Assembly (NCBI RefSeq): GCF_003265225.1
Contig: NZ_CP022013.1
Coordinates: forward strand, 1,335,001 to 1,399,000
DNA: 64,000 nucleotides
Source of the DNA: Mergibacter septicus
Lineage (GTDB): Bacteria; Pseudomonadota; Gammaproteobacteria; Enterobacterales; Pasteurellaceae
Direction of reading: 5' to 3'
Shown here piece by piece: positions 10,005 to 19,769 of this stretch (position 1 is its first letter; each line of letters begins with the position of its first letter). The translations under genes were made by a program, and so were the position numbers. The notes beneath the pieces were generated by a model, which was not told where the DNA came from, ran no database searches, and was given only the letters and a program-made list of their open reading frames with translations.

Positions 10005-10739
10005 ATGAGAATTCCCCGTATTTATCACCCTGAAAAGCTAGATGGACAACAATCTTGTTACTTGAGTGAAGACGCCACCAATCATATTGCTCGTGTTTTA
10101 CGAATGAATGTTGGTGATCAACTTGAACTATTCGATGGCAGTAATTATATCTATCCTGCCGAGATTATTGAAATAAGTAAAAAGAATGTAAAGGTTGAAA
10201 TCAAAGATTGTCTTTTCTCAGATAAAGAATCACCACTTCCAATTCATTTAGGGCAAGTGATTTCTCGTGGCGAGCGAATGGAATTTACCATTCAAAAATC
10301 GGTTGAATTAGGTGTTAAAGTAATTACTCCGTTATGGTCGGAACGTTGCGGAGTAAAACTAGACGAACAACGAATGGAGAAAAAAATACGCCAATGGCAA
10401 AAAATTGCTATTTCAGCCTGTGAACAATGTGGACGAAATATTGTCCCTACTATTCGTCCATTAATGAAATTACAGGCTTGGGGAGAAGAAAATGATGGTG
10501 CATTGAAACTTAATTTGCATCCACGTGCAAAATTCGGCATTCGTCATTTACCCTCGATACCTTCAGCAGGGGTACGTCTTTTAATTGGTGCTGAAGGGGG
10601 ATTATCTGTTACAGAGATCACACAAATGCAACAACAAGGCTTTATAGATATTCTCTTAGGATCTCGAGTCCTCCGTACTGAAACTGCATCTTTAACTGCA
10701 ATTACAGCCTTACAAGTTTGTTATGGTGATTTAGGTTAA
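10005..10739 (+). CDS. rsmE: 16S rRNA m3U1498 methyltransferase RsmE
   Basis: A SPOUT-fold methyltransferase using S-adenosylmethionine to methylate U1498 of 16S rRNA. The 244-residue protein begins MRIPRIYHP as in E. coli. It has an N-terminal PUA-like part ([19 protein letters not shown]) and the knotted C-terminal SAM site ([10 protein letters not shown], then [14 protein letters not shown]). The usual GPEGG reads GAEGG, a mild variant. First gene of a likely operon with yqgE (19 bases later) and ruvX, an order conserved in Haemophilus. Confidence 0.96.
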   Translation: MRIPRIYHPEKLDGQQSCYLSEDATNHIARVLRMNVGDQLELFDGSNYIYPAEIIEISKKNVKVEIKDCLFSDKESPLPIHLGQVISRGERMEFTIQKSVELGVKVITPLWSERCGVKLDEQRMEKKIRQWQKIAISACEQCGRNIVPTIRPLMKLQAWGEENDGALKLNLHPRAKFGIRHLPSIPSAGVRLLIGAEGGLSVTEITQMQQQGFIDILLGSRVLRTETASLTAITALQVCYGDLG

Positions 10740-10758
10740 ATAGAAAAAGTAGAAGAAT

Positions 10759-11436
10759 ATGGAAAAATTAATAACATCAGAAAATTTAGAACAGAATGTA
10801 GAGAAAAAAGTAAAAACACGTAGAAATCGGACAAAAAAAGTAAATACGGCAATGAAAAACAGTCATTCAGCTGAATTACAACAGTTACAAAACCATTTTT
10901 TAGTGGCTACCCCTAGGATCAATGATGAAATATTTCAAAATACAGTAATCTATGTTTGTCAGCATAATAATGAAGGCAGTATGGGGATTGTGATTAACCA
11001 GCCCACTAGCATTAGTGTTGCTGAAATTATTGCTCAAAGTAATTTTATGATGGCAAAAGAACGGAGTTATCCAGCATCGTGGGTTTTAGCAGGTGGACCA
11101 GTGAATACTGAACGTGGTTTTATTTTACATACCCCAACTAAACAGCAGTTTATGAATAGTCGCAAAGTTAGTGAACGCCTCTGTTTGACAACCTCAATTG
11201 ATATTATTGATATTCTTGGAACTGAACAAGAACCTGAAAAATATCTGGTTGCATTGGGCTGTGCTGGTTGGAGCGAAGGTCAACTTGAAAAAGAAATCCG
11301 TCAAAATGTATGGCAGGTATTGCCTGCTGATGAAAAGATTTTATTTGATACTGATTATTTACAACGTTGGGATGAAGTCTATAAACAACTTGGCGTTAAT
11401 ATTCATAGTCTAGCCTCTTATGTAGGAAATGCTTAA
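10759..11436 (+). CDS. yqgE: YqgE/AlgH family protein with N-terminal extension
   Basis: The conserved DUF179/AlgH domain begins at [12 protein letters not shown] (about residue 43) and continues with [31 protein letters not shown] and [16 protein letters not shown]. coli YqgE starts right at this point and has about 187 residues. Here about 40 Lys/Arg/Asn-rich residues precede it ([12 protein letters not shown]). An alternative ATG at 10852 would shorten the protein to 194 residues but also lacks a good ribosome site. Biochemical function is unknown. Its stop overlaps the ruvX ATG by one base (TAATG), indicating coupling. Confidence 0.9.
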   Translation: MEKLITSENLEQNVEKKVKTRRNRTKKVNTAMKNSHSAELQQLQNHFLVATPRINDEIFQNTVIYVCQHNNEGSMGIVINQPTSISVAEIIAQSNFMMAKERSYPASWVLAGGPVNTERGFILHTPTKQQFMNSRKVSERLCLTTSIDIIDILGTEQEPEKYLVALGCAGWSEGQLEKEIRQNVWQVLPADEKILFDTDYLQRWDEVYKQLGVNIHSLASYVGNA

Positions 11437-11855
11437 TGTTAAATTTAACCGTTCTCGCTTTTGATTTTGGATTAAAAAGTATTGGTTGTGCAGTTGGACA
11501 AAGTATTACTTGTACCGCTCAAGCCTTACCCGCTTTCAAAGCCCAAGATGGTATTCCAAATTGGCAAGTCGTTGAAAAATGTTTGAATGAATGGCAACCA
11601 GACAAATTAGTAGTAGGGTTACCATTAAATATGGATGGGACAGAACAGGAATTAACTCATCTTGCTCGTAAATTTGCTAATCGTTTACACAGTCGTTTTG
11701 GATATCAAGTAGAACTCCAAGATGAACGTTTAACCACAACAGAAGCAAAAGCAGAAATTTTTGCTCGTGGTGGGTTTAAAGCATTAGAAAAAGGAAAAAT
11801 TGATTCAATTTCCGCTTGTTTAATACTAGAAAGTTGGTTTGAAAATCAGTGCTAA
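11436..11855 (+). CDS. ruvX: RuvX/YqgF nuclease, 16S rRNA maturation / putative Holliday junction resolvase
   Basis: An RNase H-fold protein of 139 residues. [13 protein letters not shown] supplies the first Asp, DERLTTTEA the Glu, and [14 protein letters not shown] the last Asp of the active site. The family is essential in E. coli and takes part in processing the 5' end of 16S rRNA; a Holliday junction role is also proposed. Translationally coupled to yqgE through TAATG. Length is normal. Confidence 0.95.
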   Translation: MLNLTVLAFDFGLKSIGCAVGQSITCTAQALPAFKAQDGIPNWQVVEKCLNEWQPDKLVVGLPLNMDGTEQELTHLARKFANRLHSRFGYQVELQDERLTTTEAKAEIFARGGFKALEKGKIDSISACLILESWFENQC

Positions 11856-11874
11856 AAGAGTGAAGAAAAGCCAA

Positions 11875-11973
11875 AGTGAGTAAATTTACCTAACTCAATT
11901 AGGTTAGAAAAATTCACTAAAGTATGCTATTTTGATACCTGTTTTGAGTTAGAAAAGAGGGAATATTTTTCCC
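11875..11973 (+). promoter_or_regulatory. Structured region upstream of pyrR with alternative pairings
   Basis: ACCTAA (11888-11893) pairs with TTAGGT (11899-11904), inside an outer AGTGA/TCACT pair (11875-11879, 11914-11918). CTAACTCAA (11890-11898) is also the exact reverse complement of TTGAGTTAG (11944-11952), so the two pairings exclude each other. GTTAGAAAA occurs twice (11903 and 11948). GGGAA/TTCCC (11959-11973) forms a small hairpin just before the gene. Whether all of this is transcribed is unknown. Confidence 0.45.
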
Positions 11974-11999
11974 AGTAAGAGAAAAAGATAAAGTTTAAT

Positions 12000-12536
12000 A
12001 TGGAAAAAGTCATTATTGAGCAAGAACGATTTTTCCGCACTATTTCCCGGATATCACACGAAATTATTGAAAAACATCAAAATTTGAATCAACTAGTGAT
12101 AGTCGGAATAAAAAGACGTGGTGCGGAGCTTGCCGAATTAATTCAACATAAAATCAATGAATTAACTCAAATCCAACTACCAATTATGGCGTTGGATATT
12201 ACTTTTTATCGAGATGATCTCTCTTATGCTGAAGTAAATGCATCACCTATTTATCAAGGCGTATCTAATCCTGTTGATATTCAAAATAAGATCGTCATTT
12301 TAGTTGATGATGTCCTGTTCACTGGTAGGACTATTCGATCAGCATTAGATGCCTTGGTTGATTTTGGACGTGCTGCCAAAACAGAATTGGTGGTATTAGT
12401 TGATCGAGGGCATCGTGAATTACCAATCCGAGCAGATTATGTAGGCAAAAACTTACCTACTTCTCGTCAAGAGCAAGTTCAAGTTTGTACGCAAAAATAC
12501 GATGGTTGCTATCAGGTTGTTTTAATCACAAAGTAA
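12000..12536 (+). CDS. pyrR: PyrR: pyr regulator / uracil phosphoribosyltransferase homologue
   Basis: A type I phosphoribosyltransferase of 178 residues. The PRPP loop is VILVDDVLFTGRTIRSAL (about residues 98-115), preceded by IVGIKRRGAELA and DITFYRDDL, all typical of PyrR. In Bacillus PyrR binds pyr mRNA leaders in response to UMP and also has weak UPRTase activity. In this family of gammaproteobacteria the regulatory role is not established, and no pyr gene lies nearby. No strong Shine-Dalgarno site precedes the ATG. The upstream 140 bases hold repeats and alternative hairpins. Confidence 0.93.
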   Translation: MEKVIIEQERFFRTISRISHEIIEKHQNLNQLVIVGIKRRGAELAELIQHKINELTQIQLPIMALDITFYRDDLSYAEVNASPIYQGVSNPVDIQNKIVILVDDVLFTGRTIRSALDALVDFGRAAKTELVVLVDRGHRELPIRADYVGKNLPTSRQEQVQVCTQKYDGCYQVVLITK

Positions 12537-12565
12537 TTGCCTCGTACCAAAGTCTGCTTTACACT
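12537..12565 (+). promoter_or_regulatory. Candidate sigma70 promoter of surA
   Basis: TTGCCT (12537-12542), a 17-bp spacer and TACACT (12560-12565), directly after the pyrR stop and 34 bases before surA. Spacing is optimal and both boxes are near consensus. Confidence 0.5.
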
Positions 12566-12599
12566 CTCAACGTCAAATTATAATTAATGGGAAACTAGT

Positions 12600-13550
12600 A
12601 TGAAATCAACCTATTTAAAATCAATTTGTGCCATCGCTTTAACCACTTTTTTAACCTTTAGTAAGCCCACTCTGGCAGCAGTAGAAAAAGTAGTTGCAAC
12701 AGTAAACGGTATTCCCGTTTTAAATAGTCAAGTTAGTCAAGCCTTAGGGAATAAGGCAAATACACCTGCGAATCGTCAAAACGCATTACAAGAAGTAATT
12801 GATCAAATCTTGATTGAACAAGCTATTCAACAATCAGGTATTAAAATCGATCCACAACAAGTGCAATTAGCCATTGAAAATATTGCTATTCAAAATGGTT
12901 TAAGTTACAGCCAATTTTTACAAGCTCTCGCACATCAAGGAATGAATATCGATCAATTACGTCAAGAAATCTCGCAACAAATTTTAATGGCAGAAATTAG
13001 AAATTACAGCATTAGTCAAAATATTTCTGTTACACCAGAACAAGTTGATGAGTTAGCTAATAAATTATATCAAAAAGCCAAAATGCAAAAAGGCTTTAAA
13101 CCAGCTTTAGTTCCTGAATATTTAGCCCGTCATATCTTATTACCTACCAATCCGTTATTAAATGATACACAAGCTAAAGCAAAATTAAGTCAAATTCGAG
13201 CGGATATTTTAAAAGGTAAAATAAGTTTTGCAGAAGCAGCCAGAATTAATTCAAAAGACTATTTATCTGGTGCAGATGGTGGTAGTTTAGGCTGGGGATT
13301 TGCAGATCGGTATGTCCCAGAATTTCAGAAAGCTCTTAGCCAGACAAAAAAAGGGACTATTTCTCAACCTTTTAAAACTCAATTTGGTTGGCATATTGTA
13401 GAAGTGGACGATATTCGCCATATCGATCGTAGCCAAGATGCGTATCGTCAAAAAGCTTACGAAGACTTAATCAATAAACAAGCTGAAGTTGCATCACAAG
13501 ATTGGTTAAAAGCATTACGTCAGCAAGCTGAAATAAAAATTCTAAACTAA
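12600..13550 (+). CDS. surA: Periplasmic chaperone / peptidyl-prolyl isomerase SurA (single parvulin domain)
   Basis: SurA escorts outer-membrane proteins through the periplasm to BamA. A signal peptide (1-26, ending PTLA-A) precedes the SurA N-terminal chaperone domain (KVVATVNGIPVLNSQV) and one parvulin domain (about 172-275, RHILL, GGSLGWGF, FGWHIVEV). E. coli SurA has two parvulin domains and 428 residues; 316 residues with one domain is the form known in Haemophilus, so this is not a truncation. A promoter candidate and a terminator bracket it. Confidence 0.93.
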   Translation: MKSTYLKSICAIALTTFLTFSKPTLAAVEKVVATVNGIPVLNSQVSQALGNKANTPANRQNALQEVIDQILIEQAIQQSGIKIDPQQVQLAIENIAIQNGLSYSQFLQALAHQGMNIDQLRQEISQQILMAEIRNYSISQNISVTPEQVDELANKLYQKAKMQKGFKPALVPEYLARHILLPTNPLLNDTQAKAKLSQIRADILKGKISFAEAARINSKDYLSGADGGSLGWGFADRYVPEFQKALSQTKKGTISQPFKTQFGWHIVEVDDIRHIDRSQDAYRQKAYEDLINKQAEVASQDWLKALRQQAEIKILN

Positions 13551-13570
13551 TACTTAATCATTAACCTTAC

Positions 13571-13611
13571 AAAACGGCTTTACTCGATTAATTTGAGTTT
13601 ATCGCCGTTTT
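13571..13611 (+). terminator. Hairpin after surA
   Basis: AAAACGGC (13571-13578) pairs with GCCGTTTT (13604-13611), with an inner ACTC/GAGT pair. The T run is inside the 3' arm and continues shortly after. It ends surA 20 bases past the stop and just before rsmA. Confidence 0.65.
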
Positions 13612-13629
13612 CTAATCTAATAAAACAAT

Positions 13630-14454
13630 ATGACATCAAAAACACATTTAGGACATACCGCTCGAAAACGCTTTGGGCAAAACTTCTTACACGATCAACA
13701 AGTTATTAACAATATCGTCGCTGCAATTAATCCTCAAAAAGAGGACTACTTAGTTGAAATTGGTCCGGGATTAGGGGCATTAACTGAACCTGTTGCTGAG
13801 CAAGTTGATCATCTAACTGTCGTTGAGCTAGATCGAGATTTAGCTAAACGTTTACGCCATCACCCATTTTTACATCAAAAATTAACCGTCATTGAACAAG
13901 ATGCAATGCGCTTTAATTTTGCTACATTATCTGCAGAAGTTGGAAAAAAATTACGTGTATTCGGCAATTTACCCTACAATATTTCTACCCCATTAATGTT
14001 TCATCTCTTTGATTTCCATCATCAAATCCAAGATATGCATTTTATGTTACAAAAAGAGGTGGTAAAACGTTTATGTGCTGGCACAAATAGTAAAGCGTAT
14101 GGACGTTTAACAATAATGGCTCAATATTTTTGCCAAGTTATGCCAGTACTAGACGTACCACCACACGCTTTTAAACCTGCACCAAAGGTGGACTCAGCAG
14201 TGGTAAGGCTTGTTCCTCATACCACCTTACCATACCCTGTAAAAGAGCTTTACTGGCTAAACAGAGTATGTACTCAAGCATTTAATCAACGACGTAAGAC
14301 ACTTCGCAACGCATTATCTACCCTCTTTACTTCCGAACAATTAAGCGAGCTAAAGATCGATCTAAATGCGAGAGCTGAAAACTTAACTATTGCAGATTAT
14401 GCACGCCTAGCCAATTGGTTAAGCGATAATCCACCACCAACAGAAAGTGAGTAA
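13630..14454 (+). CDS. rsmA: 16S rRNA A1518/A1519 dimethyltransferase (KsgA)
   Basis: RsmA dimethylates two adjacent adenines in the 3' hairpin of 16S rRNA late in 30S assembly. The 274-residue protein shows FGQNFLHD, the SAM motif [12 protein letters not shown] and the catalytic [10 protein letters not shown], then [13 protein letters not shown]. In E. coli ksgA lies in the surA-pdxA-ksgA-apaG-apaH operon. Here surA, rsmA and apaH keep the order, while pdxA and apaG are absent from this site. Confidence 0.98.
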   Translation: MTSKTHLGHTARKRFGQNFLHDQQVINNIVAAINPQKEDYLVEIGPGLGALTEPVAEQVDHLTVVELDRDLAKRLRHHPFLHQKLTVIEQDAMRFNFATLSAEVGKKLRVFGNLPYNISTPLMFHLFDFHHQIQDMHFMLQKEVVKRLCAGTNSKAYGRLTIMAQYFCQVMPVLDVPPHAFKPAPKVDSAVVRLVPHTTLPYPVKELYWLNRVCTQAFNQRRKTLRNALSTLFTSEQLSELKIDLNARAENLTIADYARLANWLSDNPPPTESE

Positions 14455-14515
14455 AAATCAAACTTTCTTAAAGAATTGATAAAATATAGCTTTCATAAAA
14501 GGAAATTAACGACTT

Positions 14516-15331
14516 ATGGCAACTTATTTTGTTGGCGATTTACAAGGCTGTTTTGATGAATTTCAACGCTTATTGGAGCAAGTCAAATTTAATCCACAAC
14601 AGGATAAGCTCTATTTAGTCGGGGATCTAGTTGCCCGTGGAGAAAAATCGCTGGAATGTTTACGTTGGGTGAAAGCACAAGGTTCAGCAGTACAAACCGT
14701 ACTAGGTAACCACGATCTGCATTTACTTTCAACCGCTTATGGGATTAAAAAAATTAAACCTATTGATAAAGTTGAAGCCATTTTTTCAGCTCAAGATAGC
14801 GAAGAATTAATTGCTTGGCTACAACAACAACCACTATTAATCCACGATCAACAACATAATTTTATCGTTGTACACGCTGGAATTAGTCCGGATTGGGATC
14901 TGAATACAGCAATTCATTGTGCAAAAGAAGTTGAACAAGTGTTACAAAAAGGTAATTATTACCAGCTTTTAAGTCAAATGTACGCCGATCAACCAACAAA
15001 ATGGCATAATGATTTGCAAGGGATTGAACGCCTCAGATACAGCATCAATGTTTTAACTCGTATGCGTTTTTGTTATCAAGATGGTAGCTTAGATTTCGCC
15101 TGTAAAGCACCTATTAATCAAGCACCACCCGAATTAAAAGCATGGTTTGAATTACCTAATCCGTTATATCAAACAACATCAATAATCTTCGGACACTGGG
15201 CAAGTCTTGTCGATCAGCCTACCCCTTCAAATATTTATGCCCTAGACACGGGCTGTGTCTGGGGAAATAGACTGACACTATTACGTTGGGAAGATAAAAA
15301 ATTATTTGTACAGCCTAGCCTTAAGGCTTAA
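14516..15331 (+). CDS. apaH: Symmetrical bis(5'-nucleosyl)-tetraphosphatase
   Basis: ApaH splits Ap4A into two ADP and also removes Np4 caps from RNA. The calcineurin-like phosphoesterase motifs are [18 protein letters not shown] and GNHD, with FGHWAS near the C-terminus. GDLQG replaces the GDxHG of E. coli, a variant I recall from other gammaproteobacterial ApaH proteins. At 271 residues it has normal length. It lies 61 bases after rsmA, with AAAGGA before the ATG, and ends at a large stem-loop. Confidence 0.97.
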   Translation: MATYFVGDLQGCFDEFQRLLEQVKFNPQQDKLYLVGDLVARGEKSLECLRWVKAQGSAVQTVLGNHDLHLLSTAYGIKKIKPIDKVEAIFSAQDSEELIAWLQQQPLLIHDQQHNFIVVHAGISPDWDLNTAIHCAKEVEQVLQKGNYYQLLSQMYADQPTKWHNDLQGIERLRYSINVLTRMRFCYQDGSLDFACKAPINQAPPELKAWFELPNPLYQTTSIIFGHWASLVDQPTPSNIYALDTGCVWGNRLTLLRWEDKKLFVQPSLKA

Positions 15332-15337
15332 CGTTAA

Positions 15338-15383
15338 AATGCACCATAAAAACTCAATCTAAAATTAGGCTTTATGGTGCATT
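15338..15383. terminator. Bidirectional terminator between apaH and pfkA
   Basis: A 13-bp perfect stem (AATGCACCATAAA with TTTATGGTGCATT) and a 20-nt loop sit in the convergent gap. T-runs are short on both sides, so efficiency is uncertain. Confidence 0.65.
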
Positions 15384-15421
15384 AATTAAATGATTAAATG
15401 AATACTATTTTGAAGCGAAAA

Positions 15422-16387
15422 TTAATATAGTTTTCTTGAGGTTTCAAATAATTCTTGGTCAAATTCACGTTTCATATTTTGAATTGCATCAATAATATCG
15501 TGATGAACTAATTTTTCATTCCGTACACCAACACAACGTCCTTTTTCACCTTTAAGCAGTAATTCTACTGCATATACTCCCATACGAGAGGCAAGAATAC
15601 GGTCGTAAGCACAAGGGGCTCCACCACGTTGAATATGCCCTAAAACCGTTGCACGTGTTTCGTGTTTCACTTCCGCTTCAATATCTTTTGCTAATTGATT
15701 AACATCACAAATATGTTCTGTGATGGCAATAATTGCATGGCGTTTTCCTTTTTCAATACCAAATTTAACCTTTCTAATTAAAGCCTCTTTATTAAAGTCA
15801 ATTTCAGGTACAACAATAAATTCACACCCACCAGCAACTGCTGCGGAAAGCGTTAAATCACCACAATAACGTCCCATAATTTCAACAATTGAAATCCGTT
15901 GATGTGAGCTAGAAGTATCACGCAGACGGTCTATCGCTTCAACAACAGTTTCCAACGCTGTGTAATAACCGATGGTATAATCAGTACCAGCAACATCATT
16001 ATCAATAGTGCCGGGTAAACCAATACAAGGGAAACCGTGTTCTTCAGTGAGTAATTTTGCCCCCATGTAAGATCCATCACCACCAATCACCACCAATGCA
16101 TCAATCTCTAATGCTCTTAAATTCTCCACCGCTTTTGCACGTACAGTAGGATCTTTAAATTCTGGAAAACGAGCGGAGCCTAAAAAAGTACCACCACGAT
16201 TAACAACATCAGAAACGCTATAACGTTCTAATTTTTTAATCTTATTATGGTATAACCCATAATATCCATCATATATTCCATACACTTCTAAACCTTCTGA
16301 TAACGCAGCTCGGACAACGCCTCGAATAGCTGCATTCATACCCGGTGCATCGCCCCCACTAGTTAAAACTGCAATTTTTTTAATCAT
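15422..16387 (-). CDS. pfkA: ATP-dependent 6-phosphofructokinase
   Basis: PfkA phosphorylates fructose 6-phosphate, the committing step of glycolysis. The 321-residue protein has [25 protein letters not shown], the catalytic [25 protein letters not shown] and an allosteric effector region as in E. coli PfkA (320 residues). The ATG is preceded by GAGGAAC at good spacing. It is the last gene of a minus-strand run from ung to pfkA, but 125 bases separate it from fieF, so it likely has its own promoter. Confidence 0.98.
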   Translation of the reverse strand: MIKKIAVLTSGGDAPGMNAAIRGVVRAALSEGLEVYGIYDGYYGLYHNKIKKLERYSVSDVVNRGGTFLGSARFPEFKDPTVRAKAVENLRALEIDALVVIGGDGSYMGAKLLTEEHGFPCIGLPGTIDNDVAGTDYTIGYYTALETVVEAIDRLRDTSSSHQRISIVEIMGRYCGDLTLSAAVAGGCEFIVVPEIDFNKEALIRKVKFGIEKGKRHAIIAITEHICDVNQLAKDIEAEVKHETRATVLGHIQRGGAPCAYDRILASRMGVYAVELLLKGEKGRCVGVRNEKLVHHDIIDAIQNMKREFDQELFETSRKLY

Positions 16388-16458
16388 TTGCTGTTCCTCT
16401 ATAATATAAATATTTCAAACCAAAAAATTAAACTGGGCTAAGATTACACTATTCATCT

Positions 16459-16476
16459 ATTTCGCTCTAGCGAAAT
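16459..16476 (-). terminator. Small hairpin between fieF and pfkA
   Basis: ATTTCGC and GCGAAAT pair around a 4-nt loop. On the minus strand no good T run follows, so it could be a weak terminator or a structure in the pfkA leader. Confidence 0.35.
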
Positions 16477-16512
16477 CTCTCACTGAACTCAAATAAACCG
16501 TTAAAGATTGAT

Positions 16513-17418
16513 CTAAGCCATTTTACTTGCCTGTTCGGCTTCCTGTAATACAATTGATATCGGCTCTTGATGAATCATAATATCGGCTTGGGGAAATACT
16601 TGATGTAGTGCTTCTTCAATTTGTTCAGTAATTTCATGTGCTTTCCATAGTGAAAGATTATCATCTAATTCTAAATGTAATTGAATGAATCTTACAGCAC
16701 CTGAACGGCGTGTTTTAACATCATGAATACCAATAATATCAGGATGATTCAATACTATCGTTTTAATCTGTTCAATTTCGTGAGGTGGTAAGGCAACATC
16801 AAGCAGACTTTGTACTGCTTCATAAACCATTTTGCTTGCTTGCCATAAATATAAAACCGCAAGAATTAACGCACAAATAGCATCTGCGAGAGTAAAACCG
16901 TAGCTATTTAATAGCAAAGCAACAAGAATAGCAATATTCATTAAGAGATCTGTTTGGTAATGTAAACAATCTGCCTTTATCGCTTGGCTATCTGTTTTTT
17001 TTATGGTGTATCGTTGGAATAGCACCAATCCAGCGGTTAAAATGACAGAAATAAGTGTTACGCTTATTCCCCAAATACTATTTTGAATCTGTTCCCCTGA
17101 ATTTAGGCTATGTATGCCTTGTAAAAATAAAAATACTACTGAGCCAATAATAAACATTCCTTGCGCTAATAATGCGAGGGATTCGGCTTTACCATGTCCA
17201 AAAGAGTGGTTATCGTCCGCTGGCATTAAGGCAAAACGTAAAATTAGCATACCTGTGAGTGAAGCAATAAAATCTAATAATGAATCTGTAATTGCTGCTA
17301 AAATACTCACTGATCCTGTTTTCCACCAAGCTACTGCTTTAATTATCACCAAAAAGAAAGCTGTGAAAATAGCTAAAAATGCCGCCCGTTTTACTTGACT
17401 AGAATATTTATCTAGCAT
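16513..17418 (-). CDS. fieF: Cation diffusion facilitator, FieF-type iron/zinc efflux
   Basis: An inner-membrane CDF transporter of 301 residues exporting Fe2+ or Zn2+ against protons. Metal-site residues match E. coli FieF: ITDSLLDFIASLTG (two Asp in helix 2), DDNHSFGHGKAESL, and HYQTDLLMN (His and Asp in helix 5). A cytosolic C-terminal domain starts near residue 210. GGAGGT lies 5 bases before the ATG. The start overlaps the upstream lipoprotein gene by 11 bases, so translation is probably coupled. Iron specificity is inferred from similarity. Confidence 0.94.
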   Translation of the reverse strand: MLDKYSSQVKRAAFLAIFTAFFLVIIKAVAWWKTGSVSILAAITDSLLDFIASLTGMLILRFALMPADDNHSFGHGKAESLALLAQGMFIIGSVVFLFLQGIHSLNSGEQIQNSIWGISVTLISVILTAGLVLFQRYTIKKTDSQAIKADCLHYQTDLLMNIAILVALLLNSYGFTLADAICALILAVLYLWQASKMVYEAVQSLLDVALPPHEIEQIKTIVLNHPDIIGIHDVKTRRSGAVRFIQLHLELDDNLSLWKAHEITEQIEEALHQVFPQADIMIHQEPISIVLQEAEQASKMA

Positions 17419-18001
17419 AGCACCTCCACGGTATTGAGATTTTACTCAATGCAAGTAGTTTAGGCTTTGCAACCTGCTGTATAAATTGCTGGAAAAGTTG
17501 TTGTTCAGTTTTTCCCTTCAATGCAGACAACGGAAAAATCTGACTATATTGAATTTGAAGAAAACCACAACTTTCTTTATTTTCACCTCTAAATACATCA
17601 ACTTGATAATTCAGGCTTTGTGGAATAGGAGGATAAAGAACAAATCCTAATAATTGCTGATGTTGCACCATTAATGCAAAATACTGTAATTGATTTTGTG
17701 TGAAAGTACGTTGGCGTAGCGCTTTCCGTTGAACAAAATAAGGATCTGTTTTAGCAAAATCTTGTTGTAGATCTTGAAAAATTTCAATATAACGATCTTT
17801 AGCTTGTAACGATGGCGATAATGGTCGATAAACCGCTCGAATAACCTTACCTAAATTATCAAGCCTTATTTGTTGGTAAGTTGCCTGTTCAAACTCAATG
17901 CTTGTTGGTAATTGGGCTATTTCTAACGGCGGATGTATTGAACACGCCGTTAAAATGGTAACAAATAAGAGGCATAAATATTTTTTTATGCCGTTACACA
18001 T
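17408..18001 (-). CDS. Predicted lipoprotein of unknown function
   Basis: I do not recognise the family. The 197-residue protein has a lipoprotein signal: Lys-Lys, a hydrophobic run and the lipobox LTAC with the modified Cys at residue 20. There is no Asp after the Cys, so outer-membrane sorting is expected. The mature part is a mixed, Gln-rich domain with two later Cys (FCGFLQ-type region and the final WRCYAR). It overlaps yaaA by 8 bases and fieF by 11. The three genes therefore look translationally coupled, which hints at a metal or oxidative-stress link, by context only. Confidence 0.8.
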   Translation of the reverse strand: MCNGIKKYLCLLFVTILTACSIHPPLEIAQLPTSIEFEQATYQQIRLDNLGKVIRAVYRPLSPSLQAKDRYIEIFQDLQQDFAKTDPYFVQRKALRQRTFTQNQLQYFALMVQHQQLLGFVLYPPIPQSLNYQVDVFRGENKESCGFLQIQYSQIFPLSALKGKTEQQLFQQFIQQVAKPKLLALSKISIPWRCYAR

Positions 18002-18773
18002 CGGCTAAATCTCGTTTAAAGACTAATTCAGTTGCAGTTGAAGAAGTAGGATCAAACCAATATCCACCAAGATCAAACCCTTTAATCCCTTCTACTTGAT
18101 CAATCTGATTTTGAATAAGATAACGACACATCAAACCACGTGCTTTCTTCGCATAAAAACTAATCACTTTATAAGTGCCATTTTTATTATCCAAAAAGAT
18201 AGGTTTAATCACTTTCGCATTTAATCTTTTTACATTTACTGCTTTAAAATATTCATCAGAGGCTGTATTAATTAAAATACTATCTCCTTGTTGTTCTAAT
18301 GCTTGTTGTAAATTATCCGCAATCAAATTTCCCCAAAATGTATAGAGATCTTTTCCTCTCGGATTAGCTAATTTTGTTCCCATTTCTAACCGATATGGTT
18401 GCATTAAATCCAATGGTCGCAGAACACCATACAAGCCAGATAACATACGCAAATGCTGTTGAGCATATAACACTTGATTCTCAGATAAGCTTTCTGCCTC
18501 TAATCCCGTATAAACATCCCCTTTAAACGCAAATAAAGCCGCTTTTGCATTCTGCTCGTTATGTTCTAGTTGCCATTCTGCAAAACGAGCCATATTTAAT
18601 CCTGCTAACTTATCACTAATAGCCATTAATGATCCTATTTGTGCTGGAGTTAATTGACGGCAAACATCAATTAATTGTTCACTTTCACTAGTCAACTGAG
18701 GTTGAGTAAAAGAAAATTTGGGTGCAGGATTTTTATAATCTAACGTTTTTGCTGGGGAAATGACTGCTAACAT
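17994..18773 (-). CDS. yaaA: Peroxide stress protein YaaA
   Basis: A DUF328/UPF0246 protein of 259 residues beginning [13 protein letters not shown]. Later segments are [44 protein letters not shown] and [10 protein letters not shown], all diagnostic. In E. coli YaaA is induced by OxyR and limits free iron and DNA damage during peroxide stress. It lies 13 bases downstream of ung and overlaps the lipoprotein gene at its 3' end. With fieF two genes on, the cluster joins DNA repair, iron limitation and iron export. Confidence 0.96.
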   Translation of the reverse strand: MLAVISPAKTLDYKNPAPKFSFTQPQLTSESEQLIDVCRQLTPAQIGSLMAISDKLAGLNMARFAEWQLEHNEQNAKAALFAFKGDVYTGLEAESLSENQVLYAQQHLRMLSGLYGVLRPLDLMQPYRLEMGTKLANPRGKDLYTFWGNLIADNLQQALEQQGDSILINTASDEYFKAVNVKRLNAKVIKPIFLDNKNGTYKVISFYAKKARGLMCRYLIQNQIDQVEGIKGFDLGGYWFDPTSSTATELVFKRDLADV

Positions 18774-18786
18774 TTGATACTCCTAA

Positions 18787-19470
18787 TCAAACTGAAAATG
18801 AAGATAATGGGGAAAGTTGCCAGTTTATTAAACTTTTACCCACTTGTTGTAGGTAGTTATTCGCTTTTGAAAAATGTTTACACCCAAAAAAACCACGATG
18901 TGCAGAGAGTGGTGAAGGATGAGGTGCGGTTAAAACACAATGCTTTTGTCGATCTATAAAGTGTCCTTTTTTCTGTGCATGACTGCCCCATAATAAAAAA
19001 ACTAAATGCTGTTGTTTTTGGTTTAATTGTTCAATAACTCGATCGGTAAAAGTCTCCCAACCAAAATTAGCATGAGAATGAGCTCGTCCATGTTCAACGG
19101 TTAATACCGTATTTAATAACAACACTCCTTGCTTTGCCCATTCAATGAGATAACCGTGATCAGGAATTTGAAAATCCTCAATATCATTCTCTAGCTCTTT
19201 ATAAATATTAACCAATGAAGGAGGTGGTGCAATGCCGGGTTTTACCGAAAAAGATAAACCGTGTGCTTGGTTTGGACCATGATAAGGATCTTGTCCCAAA
19301 ATCACCACTTTCACCTGATCAAACTCTGTTAATTTAAACGCATTAAAAATTTCATTTTGTGGTGGATAGACTGTTTTACCACTCTCTTTTGCTTGCTTAA
19401 CTTGAGTTAAAATCTGTTGAAAATAGGGTTGTGTTTTTTCTGTCCCTATGACATCTTTCCAAAGTTGCAT
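18787..19470 (-). CDS. ung: Uracil-DNA glycosylase
   Basis: Ung removes uracil from DNA at the start of base excision repair. The 227-residue protein has the water-activating loop [39 protein letters not shown] and the DNA-intercalation loop [13 protein letters not shown], all canonical. The start MQLWKDVIG is as expected for the family. First gene of the minus-strand run ung-yaaA-lipoprotein-fieF, divergent from grcA. Confidence 0.98.
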   Translation of the reverse strand: MQLWKDVIGTEKTQPYFQQILTQVKQAKESGKTVYPPQNEIFNAFKLTEFDQVKVVILGQDPYHGPNQAHGLSFSVKPGIAPPPSLVNIYKELENDIEDFQIPDHGYLIEWAKQGVLLLNTVLTVEHGRAHSHANFGWETFTDRVIEQLNQKQQHLVFLLWGSHAQKKGHFIDRQKHCVLTAPHPSPLSAHRGFFGCKHFSKANNYLQQVGKSLINWQLSPLSSFSV

Positions 19471-19621
19471 ACCATATCCTTACTTACCACAGCGAATTCC
19501 AGAACGGCATTATAAAAAAATCTAACCTAAATTTATAGGATAGCATCTATTCTAAATCAGTATTTTTATCTTGATCTATCCCAAATTTTGGCTTGGCATT
19601 TTTCTAAGCATTTCATAAAAG

Positions 19622-19635
19622 TTGACATAGATCAA
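19622..19635 (+). promoter_or_regulatory. FNR-type binding site upstream of grcA
   Basis: TTGAC-ATAG-ATCAA matches the FNR consensus TTGAT-N4-ATCAA in 9 of 10 positions. It lies about 135 bases before the grcA ATG. A weaker half-site, TTGAT-CTAT-CCCAA, is at 19571-19584. grcA (yfiD) is a known FNR/ArcA target in E. coli. Confidence 0.65.
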
Positions 19636-19769
19636 CAAAGCATAGCATTACTTCATCTTTCGTTCTTTTCCTCAACAATCATTGTTTAAAATTTATTTTA
19701 AAAGATAAAATATTTTGATAAACTCAAAATCAGATGATTAATTTCCACACAGCTAATTAAGGAGCATTT

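Noticed and set aside
12600-13550. surA as a truncated or frameshifted gene because one parvulin domain is missing
   Set aside because: One-domain SurA of about 313 residues is the normal Haemophilus form; the frame is intact with signal peptide and proper ending.
14516-14560. ApaH GDLQG as a lost catalytic His
   Set aside because: Gln in place of the E. coli His is, as far as I recall, found in other gammaproteobacterial ApaH proteins; the remaining motifs are intact.
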